Assembly: GCF_013113735.1 (NCBI RefSeq) | Contig: NZ_CP053346.1 | Coordinates: 1,936,001 to 2,000,000, forward strand | Length of the DNA: 64,000 nt | Source of the DNA: Sphingomonas sp. AP4-R1 | GTDB lineage: Bacteria; Pseudomonadota; Alphaproteobacteria; Sphingomonadales; Sphingomonadaceae | Reading direction: 5' to 3' | Shown: in pieces, positions 34,442 to 42,945 of the stretch | Numbering within the stretch: position 1 is the first letter of the stretch | Layout: each line of letters begins with the position of its first letter | Program-made: the position numbers and the translations under genes | Notes under the pieces: model-generated | The model's input: the letters and a program-made list of their open reading frames with translations, nothing else | Database searches by the model: none | What the model was told of the DNA's origin: nothing

Positions 34442-34539
34442 CGTCATCCTGAACTGGTTTCAGGATCCATGTCCCAACGTCGCCGTCACGCGCGGCAGAG
34501 AGGACAGGTGATGGATCCTGAAACAAGTTCAGAATGACG
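34442..34539. repeat. Palindromic intergenic repeat, family D copy 1
   Basis: Arms CGTCATCCTGAACTGGTTTC then AGGATCCATG, and ATGGATCCTGAAACAAGTTC then AGAATGACG. A half-copy (GGTCATCCTGAAGTT) precedes it at 34427-34441. The same arms recur at 38335-38432. Located between xseA and the DUF2093 gene. Confidence 0.87.
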
Positions 34540-34638
34540 GCGTGGGGGGAGGGCCGAGAAGCCCAACCACCACCCCGCGCTTGCCGTCGCGCCGGGAGCC
34601 GCTATCTCCGCGAGGATACGGAATAAGGATAAAAGACT

Positions 34639-34836
34639 ATGCTGATGGCGCAGGGGCGGCCCGCCCGGCTCCACTATATGGCGAACGGGTTTCGCGTGAT
34701 GGCGGCGGGCGATCATGTCGTCTGCGCGATCTCCGGCGCGAAGGTACCGCTCGACGAACTGCGCTACTGGAGCGTGCTGCGGCAGGAGCCCTATGCCAGC
34801 TGCGAGATGTCCACGCAGGCGGAGCGCAAGGGTTGA
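34639..34836 (+). CDS. Small DUF2093 protein
   Basis: A 65-aa protein matching DUF2093: ARLHYMANGFRVMAAGDHVVCAISGAKVPLDELRYW. The block YMxxxFRVxxxGxHVxCAVTG is characteristic, and two cysteines flank the core. It ends in CEMSTQAERKG. Function unknown. AAGGAT lies 8 nt upstream of ATG 34639. The stop overlaps the TTG start of the M23 lipoprotein (TTGA at 34833-34836), and the two genes probably form one transcript. Confidence 0.88.
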   Translation: MLMAQGRPARLHYMANGFRVMAAGDHVVCAISGAKVPLDELRYWSVLRQEPYASCEMSTQAERKG

Positions 34837-35750
34837 GGCGCACGGTCGCTTCGGCCTCGCTCCTTCTCCTGCTGGCGGGCTGCGCGACGCGGCCGATCGC
34901 CCCCGGCCCGGCCACGCCGCCCCCGCCTCCCGGCAAGCCCGTCGCCCCGCCGCCGCCGCGCATCGTCGGCGCAGCTTTGTTCGCGCTGAAGGGTGAGATG
35001 ACGCAGGGCACTTTGCTGCGCGGCACGGCGCCCGCGGGCACGGCCCTGCTGCTGCTCGACGGCAAGCCCGTCCGCATGGCGCCGGACGGCAGCTTCATCA
35101 TCGGCTTCAATCGCGACGCGCCCGATCATGCGCTGCTGGAGGCGCGGCTGCAGGACGGGCGCCTGCTGCAGGCCCCGCTCACGATCACGAAGCGCGCGTG
35201 GGACATTTCCAATCTCTCGACGCTGCCGATGGGCACCTCGCCCAGCCCCGCCTTCCAGAAGCTGCGGTCCGGCGAACTCGCGCAGATCGCGGCGGCGCGC
35301 GCGCTGAATGCGGACAGCGACGGCTGGCGCCAGACATTCATCTATCCCACCACCGGGCGGATCAGCACGCTCTTCGGATCGCAGCGCATCTACAAGGGCG
35401 GGGTGGAGGGGGCCTATCATGGCGGGATGGACATCGCCCGGCCGACCGGCACGCCCGCGCTGGCGCCGGCCGATGGCGTGGTGGCGCTGGCGACCGATCA
35501 TCCGTTCAGCCTGGAAGGCAATCTGGTGATGATCGATCACGGCTTCGGCCTGATGAGCGCGATCATGCATCTGTCGCGTATCGACGTGAAAGCGGGCGAG
35601 CATATCCGCCAGGGTCAGGTGATCGGCCTTGTCGGCGCCACCGGCCGCGCGACGGGGCCGCATCTCCACTGGGGGCTGACATGGCAGGGTGCGCGGATCG
35701 ATCCGCTGCTGGTGACCGGGCCGATGCCGGGTGCCGCACCGGCCCACTGA
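34833..35750 (+). CDS. M23 family metallopeptidase lipoprotein
   Basis: A 305-aa lipoprotein with signal RRTVASASLLLLLAGC (lipobox LLAGC, Cys about residue 16) and a Pro-rich spacer. The C-terminal LytM/M23 domain covers about 165-295. Zn ligands are visible as YHGGMDIARPTGTPALAPADG (HxxxD), the middle HGFGLMSAIMHLS, and the final HLHWGLTW (HxH). M23 enzymes cut peptidoglycan cross-bridges. All ligands are present, so it looks active. The TTG start at 34833 is coupled to DUF2093 by a TTGA overlap. Likely anchored in the outer or inner membrane facing the periplasm. Confidence 0.9.
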   Translation: MRRTVASASLLLLLAGCATRPIAPGPATPPPPPGKPVAPPPPRIVGAALFALKGEMTQGTLLRGTAPAGTALLLLDGKPVRMAPDGSFIIGFNRDAPDHALLEARLQDGRLLQAPLTITKRAWDISNLSTLPMGTSPSPAFQKLRSGELAQIAAARALNADSDGWRQTFIYPTTGRISTLFGSQRIYKGGVEGAYHGGMDIARPTGTPALAPADGVVALATDHPFSLEGNLVMIDHGFGLMSAIMHLSRIDVKAGEHIRQGQVIGLVGATGRATGPHLHWGLTWQGARIDPLLVTGPMPGAAPAH

Positions 35751-35760
35751 CCGCCACACG

Positions 35761-35796
35761 AAAAAGCCCGCCCCGGCGCGTGCCGGAGCGGGCTTT
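35761..35796. terminator. Bidirectional terminator between M23 and GlsB genes
   Basis: Stem AAAGCCCGCCCCGGC/GCCGGAGCGGGCTTT with CGCGT loop. A-run on the left and T-run on the right fit termination from both sides, serving the plus-strand M23 gene and the minus-strand GlsB gene. Confidence 0.88.
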
Positions 35797-35814
35797 GGAT
35801 CGGATCGGGGCCGC

Positions 35815-36072
35815 TTAGCGGACGGTGCCGCGACGGACCAGATTGACGATCGCGAGCAGGATGATCGCACCCACCAGCGAAGTCAGGAACGTGTAAAGCG
35901 ACAGGCCGGCATTGTTGATCGTGCCGCCCGTGAAGATCAGGCCGCCGATGAACGCGCCGACGATGCCGACCACGACATTAAGAACGATGCCCTGCTGGGC
36001 GTCCGTGCGCATCACCATGCTTGCGAGCCAGCCCACGACGCCGCCGATAATCAGCCAAAGAATAAGACCCAT
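35815..36072 (-). CDS. GlsB/YeaQ/YmgE family stress-response membrane protein
   Basis: An 85-aa protein with three membrane segments: ILWLIIGGVVGWLASMVM, GIVLNVVVGIVGAFIGGLIF and LYTFLTSLVGAIILLAIVNL. This is the transglycosylase-associated/GlsB family, with the signature GxxxGWLAxxxM and VVGIVGAFIGG. The family is induced by envelope or alkaline stress in several bacteria; its molecular role is not settled. GGAGGATGAA precedes the ATG at 36072. It lies downstream of sciP on the same strand but behind a hairpin, so it is probably a separate unit. Confidence 0.9.
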   Translation of the reverse strand: MGLILWLIIGGVVGWLASMVMRTDAQQGIVLNVVVGIVGAFIGGLIFTGGTINNAGLSLYTFLTSLVGAIILLAIVNLVRRGTVR

Positions 36073-36170
36073 TTCATCCTCCATCCGTCCGCGTGCATCC
36101 GTTTGTCGGACGCTCGATGCTGAAGGACTAGACGCTCTGGGGCCGAAACGGTTCCCGCGATTCCCATAAG

Positions 36171-36204
36171 TCAAGGCCCCCGATCCGGGGATCGGAGGCC
36201 TTTG
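36171..36204 (-). terminator. Hairpin downstream of sciP, possible terminator
   Basis: AAGGCCCCCGATCC/GGATCGGAGGCCTT forms a strong stem about 40 bp past the sciP stop. The run of T on the minus-strand side is short, so termination may be weak. Confidence 0.45.
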
Positions 36205-36242
36205 GAGAGCGTCGGGCACGTGCGTCCGTGGCCGGACGCCGA

Positions 36243-36542
36243 TCAGAAGCGCTGCTGGCGCTCGTAGAGAGACTTGTAATGCTGGATGCGCGTCACGCGC
36301 AGGCCCGGCATGCCGGAGCGCTCCACCGCGCGCTTCCAGCCGGCGAATTCCTCCATGGTGAGGTCGTAGCGCTCGCACACCTCCTCGAAGGTGAGCAGAC
36401 CGCCATCGACGGCCGCCACCACCTCGGCCTTGCGGCGCACGACCCAGCGCGTCGTGCCGGGGGGGGGCAACGAATCCAGGGTCAAAGGTTCCCCCAATGG
36501 CCCGACGACCTGCGCCGGCCTGATTTTCTGGTTTTCGATCAT
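36243..36542 (-). CDS. sciP: CtrA inhibitor SciP (DUF1153)
   Basis: A 99-aa DNA-binding-type protein with the SciP signature: GPLGEPLTLDSLPPPGTTRW, VVRRKAEVVAAVDGGLLTFE, EEVCERYDLTMEEFAGW and MPGLRVTRIQHYKSL. In Caulobacter SciP accumulates in G1 and blocks CtrA from activating transcription, helping order the cell cycle. The length and helix-turn-helix core match. The protein is conserved in alphaproteobacteria with CtrA. The ATG at 36542 is preceded by AGGGACCGAA-like sequence. An 84-aa unknown gene lies upstream on the same strand. Confidence 0.92.
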   Translation of the reverse strand: MIENQKIRPAQVVGPLGEPLTLDSLPPPGTTRWVVRRKAEVVAAVDGGLLTFEEVCERYDLTMEEFAGWKRAVERSGMPGLRVTRIQHYKSLYERQQRF

Positions 36543-36666
36543 TTCGGTCCCTGTACCTGGCCGATCGACCGCAAGCCGATCAGGTGACGTTTCCTGGAGA
36601 GGGGTTGTACGGATGGCGTTTCAACGAACTTTAAAATGCCAGGGTTAAGAAAGCGGTCATCTTTGT

Positions 36667-36921
36667 TCATGCGCTTTCCTCCGGCCTTGGGGCATCGATG
36701 CTGAAGCGGTGGTCCAGCGCTTCCGCCGATTCCTCCGCGCTGGTTTCGTTGGAAAAAAGCGCATGAAGGGCTTCGTGCGGATCGACCGCCTCGCTCTTCT
36801 TCCGTGCGCGATTCGCCCTCCCCGTGGGGGTGGCGGCCTGGGCCGCGACGAGAGCTGCCTTCAGCATCGAATAATCGGGCGCGATCGGTGCCGCGCCGTT
36901 CATGCCGATAGTAACCTTCAT
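36667..36921 (-). CDS. Unknown 84-aa protein upstream of sciP
   Basis: An 84-aa soluble, Ala/Glu-rich protein: MKVTIGMNGAAPIAPDYSML, then a basic stretch (GRANRARKKSEAVDP) and an acidic end (NETSAEESAEALD). No membrane segment and no recognised domain. The ATG at 36921 has GGAAGGCGGG upstream, which supports translation. Codon bias (GC third positions) fits a real gene. It is 124 bp upstream of sciP on the same strand, which makes a flagellar or cell-cycle role thinkable but unproven. Confidence 0.6.
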   Translation of the reverse strand: MKVTIGMNGAAPIAPDYSMLKAALVAAQAATPTGRANRARKKSEAVDPHEALHALFSNETSAEESAEALDHRFSIDAPRPEESA

Positions 36922-37184
36922 CGTAACCCGCCTTCCGTCCTGATCTCTTTCACGGCGCGGCGGCGCGGGTTTTTAGAGGCTTGTGCGGAAATGCGTGCTG
37001 CGGCGCATCGCGGCATCGGCCTGCTCCCTTCCGACCTCCGTCCTGCTTTCCTTGTAGGAAGGCGGGCGGGGGGACAGGTCGGCCGAGTCTCGAAATATTA
37101 TCCATATCGGGCGTTCCGGCGGGCTTTCCCGGCGGTTTCCGCTCCGCTGGTCTGAAGGGGCGGGTTGGGGTAAAGGCCCGCCGC

Positions 37185-38318
37185 ATGTCGCAGGTGGATT
37201 TCCAGCTTCCGGCGGGCATCGCCCGGCCGCGTATCGTCGTCGCCATGTCGGGCGGGGTCGACAGTTCGGTGGTGGCCGCGCTCGCCGCGCGCACGGGCGC
37301 CGAAACGATCGGCGTCACGCTCCAGCTTTACGATCATGGCGCCGCCGTGGGCCGCGCGGGCAGCTGCTGCGCGGGGCGCGACATTGCCGATGCGCGCGCT
37401 GTGGCCGACAAGCTCGGCATCGCGCATTATGTGATCGATCGCGAGAGCAGCTTCCGCGAAAGCGTGATCGATCGCTTCGCCGACGATTATATCGCGGGCC
37501 GCACGCCCATTCCCTGCGTCCGCTGCAACATGGGCGTGAAATTCACCGATCTGCTCGGCCTCGCGCGCGAGCTGGGCGCGGATTGCCTCGCCACCGGCCA
37601 TTATGTGCGCCGGCTGATCGGGGGCGAGGGGCCGGAGCTGCACCGCGCGATCGATCCCGCGCGCGACCAGAGCTATTTCCTGTTCGCCACCACGGCGGCA
37701 CAGCTCGATTTCCTGCGTTTTCCGCTCGGCGGGCTGGAAAAGACCGAGGTGCGCGCGCTCGCGGCCGAACTCGGTCTGGGGGTCGCGGGCAAGCCCGACA
37801 GTCAGGACATCTGTTTCGTGCCCGACGGCGATTATGCCGGGCTCGTCTCGCGCCTGCGCCCCGAGGCGGAGACTCCGGGCGACATCGTCGATCTGGCGGG
37901 CCGCGTGATCGGCCGTCATCGCGGGATCACGCGCTATACGGTCGGCCAGCGCCGGGGCATCGAGATCGGCGGGCAGAGCGATCCGCTCTACGTGATCCGG
38001 ATCGAGGCCGAGACGCGGCGCCTGGTGGTCGGCCCGCGCAGCGCGCTCGCGGTGGCGTCGGCGCGCCTGTCCGATCTCAACTGGATCGGCGGCGCGATCG
38101 ATCCGGCGCGGCCGCTCCTCGCCAAGGTCCGCTCGCTCGCCAAGCCCACCGCGGCGACCTTCGACGGCGCGGCGGTGCATTTCGCGGCGCCCGAATATGG
38201 CGTGGCGCCGGGGCAGGCGGCGGTGCTGTACGAGGGCGACCGCGTGCTGGGCGGCGGCTGGATCGAGGAAACCGAGGCGGCCGAGCCCCAGCGCGAAGGC
38301 GCGATGGCGGCGGCCTGA
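37185..38318 (+). CDS. mnmA: tRNA 2-thiouridylase MnmA
   Basis: A 377-aa enzyme that thiolates U34 of tRNA-Lys, -Glu and -Gln. Seen: PP-loop [15 protein letters not shown], the catalytic cysteine in [31 protein letters not shown], the second cysteine in [29 protein letters not shown] and C-terminal beta-barrel [17 protein letters not shown]. Both cysteines of the persulfide relay are present. Start ATG 37185; the frame is open further upstream, but that stretch is Gly/Pro-rich and lacks similarity. Followed by a family D repeat. Confidence 0.96.
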   Translation: MSQVDFQLPAGIARPRIVVAMSGGVDSSVVAALAARTGAETIGVTLQLYDHGAAVGRAGSCCAGRDIADARAVADKLGIAHYVIDRESSFRESVIDRFADDYIAGRTPIPCVRCNMGVKFTDLLGLARELGADCLATGHYVRRLIGGEGPELHRAIDPARDQSYFLFATTAAQLDFLRFPLGGLEKTEVRALAAELGLGVAGKPDSQDICFVPDGDYAGLVSRLRPEAETPGDIVDLAGRVIGRHRGITRYTVGQRRGIEIGGQSDPLYVIRIEAETRRLVVGPRSALAVASARLSDLNWIGGAIDPARPLLAKVRSLAKPTAATFDGAAVHFAAPEYGVAPGQAAVLYEGDRVLGGGWIEETEAAEPQREGAMAAA

Positions 38319-38334
38319 TCCGTCCGACCTTCTT

Positions 38335-38432
38335 CGTCATCCTGAACTTGTTTCAGGATCCATGGCCAAACCTCTCTGCCACGCGCGCCGGCGGTGTCGG
38401 TCGCTAGATCCTGAAACAAGTTCAGGATGACG
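38335..38432. repeat. Palindromic intergenic repeat, family D copy 2
   Basis: Arms CGTCATCCTGAACTTGTTTC then AGGATCCATGG, and GATCCTGAAACAAGTTCAGG then ATGACG. Nearly perfect pairing and the same arms as 34442-34539. It lies between convergent mnmA and the PfpI-family gene and may end both transcripts. Confidence 0.9.
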
Positions 38433-38442
38433 CTCCGGGTGC

Positions 38443-38985
38443 TTAGCCCGCTGCCATCCCCAGCGCGTCGAGGATCGCCCGATTGAAGGCGGGGATGTCG
38501 TCCGGGCTGCGGCTGGTGATGAGCGGGCCGTCCACCACCACCTCCTCATCCACGATCGTCGCGCCCGCGTTGCGCAGGTCGGTGCGGATCGACGGCCAGG
38601 GCGCCACGGCGCGGCCCTTCACCACGTCCGCCTCGGCCAACAGCCACGGCGCATGGCAGATGGCGGCGACGGGCTTTCCGGCCGCCACGAAATCGCGGAT
38701 CAGTTGGACGGAGGCCGCGTCCCTCCGCAGCGTATCGGGATTGGAGACGCCGCCGGGCAGCAGCAGCGCATCGAAATCCGCCGCTGCCATGTCCGCGATC
38801 AGCGCGTCGGGGGTGATCCAGTCCGCCGGCTCATCGCGGATCGTGCCCATGATCGGATCCAGCGAGAGCGACGCGAGCGTCACCGCCGCGCCCGCCTCGA
38901 TCAGTGCCCGGCGGGGCTCGAACAGTTCCGCATTCTCGAAGCGGTGGGTGGCGATGATCAGGACTTTCCCGGGTTCGATGGACAT
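38443..38985 (-). CDS. DJ-1/PfpI family protein (class I glutamine-amidotransferase fold)
   Basis: A 180-aa protein. Seen: KVLIIATHRFENAELFEPRR (Glu near residue 16), LLLPGGVSNPDTLRRD, the nucleophile elbow AAICHAPWLLAEADVVKGR (Cys about 107) and TDLRNAGATIVDEEVVVDGP. These are the marks of the PfpI/YhbO type 1 glutamine amidotransferase-like group. Members act as glyoxalase III, protein deglycase-like or general stress proteins; the exact activity is debated. The ATG at 38985 has AAGG 6 nt upstream. Confidence 0.9.
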   Translation of the reverse strand: MSIEPGKVLIIATHRFENAELFEPRRALIEAGAAVTLASLSLDPIMGTIRDEPADWITPDALIADMAAADFDALLLPGGVSNPDTLRRDAASVQLIRDFVAAGKPVAAICHAPWLLAEADVVKGRAVAPWPSIRTDLRNAGATIVDEEVVVDGPLITSRSPDDIPAFNRAILDALGMAAG

Positions 38986-39223
38986 GACATACCTTGCGTG
39001 GACAGGCCGGAATCGACCGGCGCGACAGAGCGACTCCCTCCGCTCCCGAGGCCTCGGAGTCGGCACGGCTTTAGCCTTAATCGCCGTGCCGCTGCTGCAA
39101 AAGCGGGCACTATTCCCGCAGGTTGCACGATCCGTAAGCAATTCGATCACAGGCTGACGCATCCCGGCGCGATCCGCTTGCCAGCGCCCGAATGCCGCGC
39201 CTATTGAAGCATAGCGTTGTTAA

Positions 39224-39607
<384 letters not shown>

Positions 39608-39708
39608 CAGGTCGCGCGAAAGGCAAGGCGGCCAGCGAGCCGCGCACATCATCTGCGGCTGGCGAGGCCGCGCATTCACCGAATTCCATAGCGGGAAGGG
39701 CTATACTC

Positions 39709-41121
<1,413 letters not shown>

Positions 41122-41143
41122 TCCCACGCCGGATCATCGGAAC

Positions 41144-41180
41144 AAGGGGGCGTCCACAGCGTTGTGGGCGCCCCTTTTCT
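41144..41180 (+). terminator. Rho-independent terminator of glnB-glnA
   Basis: Stem GGGGCGTCCACA/TGTGGGCGCCCC with GCGT loop, followed by TTTTCTTTG, 25 bp after the glnA stop. Confidence 0.93.
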
Positions 41181-41220
41181 TTGTCGAAAAACATGCTATT
41201 CACGTTGTGTAAGTCGGTTT

Positions 41221-41235
41221 TGAATACCGTATTCA
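41221..41235. promoter_or_regulatory. Perfect palindrome in the AT-rich control region of the PilZ gene
   Basis: TGAATACCGTATTCA: seven-base arms TGAATAC/GTATTCA around one C. A second short palindrome ACTATAGT follows at 41237-41244, and a TATACT at 41248-41253. The 41181-41335 gap is clearly AT-richer than its surroundings, and this is the most operator-like element in it. The binding protein is unknown. Confidence 0.5.
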
Positions 41236-41335
41236 TACTATAGTGATTATACTGTGGTAGTCATACGCGCGCGTCGTCAAGCATGTAGAAAAGATTAACC
41301 GTCAAGACTGCCTCCGAGGGTTAGGAGGCGTCTCC

Positions 41336-41953
41336 ATGTTTGGCTTGTTTCGAGCAAGATCTGCCGACGCTCTTGTGAGCGACGAAATTGCAACGCGTGA
41401 AAAGCGTCAGCACAAGCGCCATAAGGTGCGGATGTCGGCATCCGTTCACCCGATTGACGTGTATCAGGAAGTGACGATCCACAATGCGTCGCGCAGCGGC
41501 CTGATGGGGGAATCCCCCATCGAGGTCGAGGTCGGCCAGACGATCTTCGTCAGCCTTGACGACAGGACCTATCTGTCCGGCGTCGTGCGCTGGACCAAGG
41601 GCCAGCAGTTCGGCCTCGATCTGGACGATCCGCTGGATCTGGCCGGCATCGCCCCCGAGGTGGATCATGGCCGGGAGATCGGCCACAAGCCGCGCGCGGA
41701 ACGCGTCGATCTCAATCTGCCGGCGCGTCTCCATTCGGGCCAGTCCGCCCGCCCGGCGACGATCCGCAACCTGTCGCGCAGCGGCATGGCGATCGAGGCG
41801 GGCGAGGGGCTTCTGGCGGGCCAGCAGGTGCTGGTGCGCATCCGCGAGCGGCCGCTGATCCTCGCGCGCGTCCAGTGGAACCGCACGGGCCTGGTGGGTG
41901 TCGCCACGGTCTCCGACGTGCCGCTGCTGCAATTGCTCTATTCCGAGGACTGA
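41336..41953 (+). CDS. Protein with two PilZ domains (c-di-GMP-type)
   Basis: A 205-aa cytosolic protein. PilZ-like domain 1 covers about residues 22-100 (REKRQHKRHKVRMSASVHP, TIHNASRSGLMGESP, GVVRWTKGQQFGLDLDDP). PilZ-like domain 2 covers about 122-200 (RAERVDLNLPARLHSG, TIRNLSRSGMAIEAGEG, ARVQWNRTGLVGVATVSD). The c-di-GMP motif RxxxR is arguably RHKVR in domain 1 and less clear in domain 2; the NxSxSG motif is kept in both (NASRSG, NLSRSG). It is probably a second-messenger receptor or has lost binding in one copy. AGGAGGCGTC lies 6 nt before the ATG. Monocistronic. Confidence 0.88.
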   Translation: MFGLFRARSADALVSDEIATREKRQHKRHKVRMSASVHPIDVYQEVTIHNASRSGLMGESPIEVEVGQTIFVSLDDRTYLSGVVRWTKGQQFGLDLDDPLDLAGIAPEVDHGREIGHKPRAERVDLNLPARLHSGQSARPATIRNLSRSGMAIEAGEGLLAGQQVLVRIRERPLILARVQWNRTGLVGVATVSDVPLLQLLYSED

Positions 41954-42232
41954 AGGCCTGCCGGGTCCGTGCCGGCCTTGGCGGCCCGGCACGGATCGAC
42001 ATTCCCCGCTCATCCCGAGGAGGCGCTGCATCCCGCACAGCCTCGGCCCGAAGGACATGTCACGGCGCGTACGTCCTTCGAGCCGCCATTGGTTCTGGCT
42101 TATGGCAGGCCCAGCCGGTGCATCCGCGTCAGCGGGCGCGGCAAGGCCCAATGGCTCCTCTGGATGAGCGGGGGTGACGCAGCGAAATGAAGCACCCCTC
42201 GTCTTTTCGAAGGGCCTGAAGGCCGATCCGCG

Positions 42233-42889
42233 CTAGGCGTGGCCGATTGCCGTCCTGCCGCCTTCGACCACCGCCATCAGCGCGACCAAGCCCACCACAT
42301 TGCCGGTCTGCAGCTTGCGCATCGCATTGGCGCGATGCATCTCCACCGTCCGCACGCTGAGATCCAGCTCGCGGGCGATTTCCTTGTTCGAAAGCCCGGT
42401 CGCCAGCCGGTTGACGATCTCCCGCTCGCGCTGGGTCAGGCTTGCCAGTCGCGCGAGCGCGGCATTGCGGTCCCGCTCTTCCGTGGCGCGATCCTGCAGC
42501 GCATCGAACGCCATATCGAGCGCGCCCTCCAGTTCCCCCATTTCGAAGGGCTTGGAGAGAAATTCGATCGCGCCCAGCCGCATCGCGCGCACCGCGATCG
42601 GCACTTCGCCATGGGCGGTGATCACGATCACGGGCCAGGTCTTGGCCCTCCGCCGAAGCTCGCCCATCAGTTCCAGCCCGTCGATATCGGGCATGCGGAT
42701 ATCCATGAGGATCGGGGCCGGTTTCAGATCGTCGATCCGGTCGAGAAAGTCGCAGCCGGAGCGGAAGGGGAATGCGTCGATACCCATCGCGCCGAACAAT
42801 TTGTGAAGGGAACGGCGCATCTCCGCGCTGTCGTCGACGACGTAAACGCTCTTGTTAACCTGAAGGTCGCACTGCTTCCCGATATTCAT
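42233..42889 (-). CDS. FixJ/NarL-like response regulator
   Basis: A 218-aa regulator. The receiver domain covers residues about 12-130: VYVVDDSAEMRRSLHKLF (acidic pair), ILMDIRMPDIDGLEL (phospho-acceptor Asp63), VIVITAHGEVPIAV (Thr) and EFLSKPFEMGEL (Lys). The LuxR-type HTH covers about 150-210: LTQREREIVNRLATGLSNKEIARELDLSVRTVEMHRA. That domain order and the GEVPxAVxAMRxGAxEFLxKPF run are characteristic of FixJ/TodT-type regulators. The ATG at 42889 is preferred; ATG 42910 is an alternative. It is divergent from the sensor kinase, with a 56-bp gap. Confidence 0.92.
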   Translation of the reverse strand: MNIGKQCDLQVNKSVYVVDDSAEMRRSLHKLFGAMGIDAFPFRSGCDFLDRIDDLKPAPILMDIRMPDIDGLELMGELRRRAKTWPVIVITAHGEVPIAVRAMRLGAIEFLSKPFEMGELEGALDMAFDALQDRATEERDRNAALARLASLTQREREIVNRLATGLSNKEIARELDLSVRTVEMHRANAMRKLQTGNVVGLVALMAVVEGGRTAIGHA

Positions 42890-42945
42890 TCCGCTACCAA
42901 TACAAACCATTTTGCTAGACAAAAATACCCATTGTGGGGAACTAC

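Noticed and set aside
36631..36648. CtrA-like box (TTAA...TTAA) before sciP
   Set aside because: The two TTAA halves are 10 bp apart, not the 7 bp of the CtrA consensus, so I do not call it, although CtrA control of sciP is plausible.
39100..39180. Sigma-54 promoter before glnB-glnA
   Set aside because: A TTGCAC...AGCA string is present, but the -24/-12 spacing and GG/GC elements do not fit the consensus.
41954..42232. Gene in the 279-bp gap between the PilZ gene and the response regulator
   Set aside because: Short frames exist on both strands, but none has a ribosome site or protein-like composition. I see nothing definite there.
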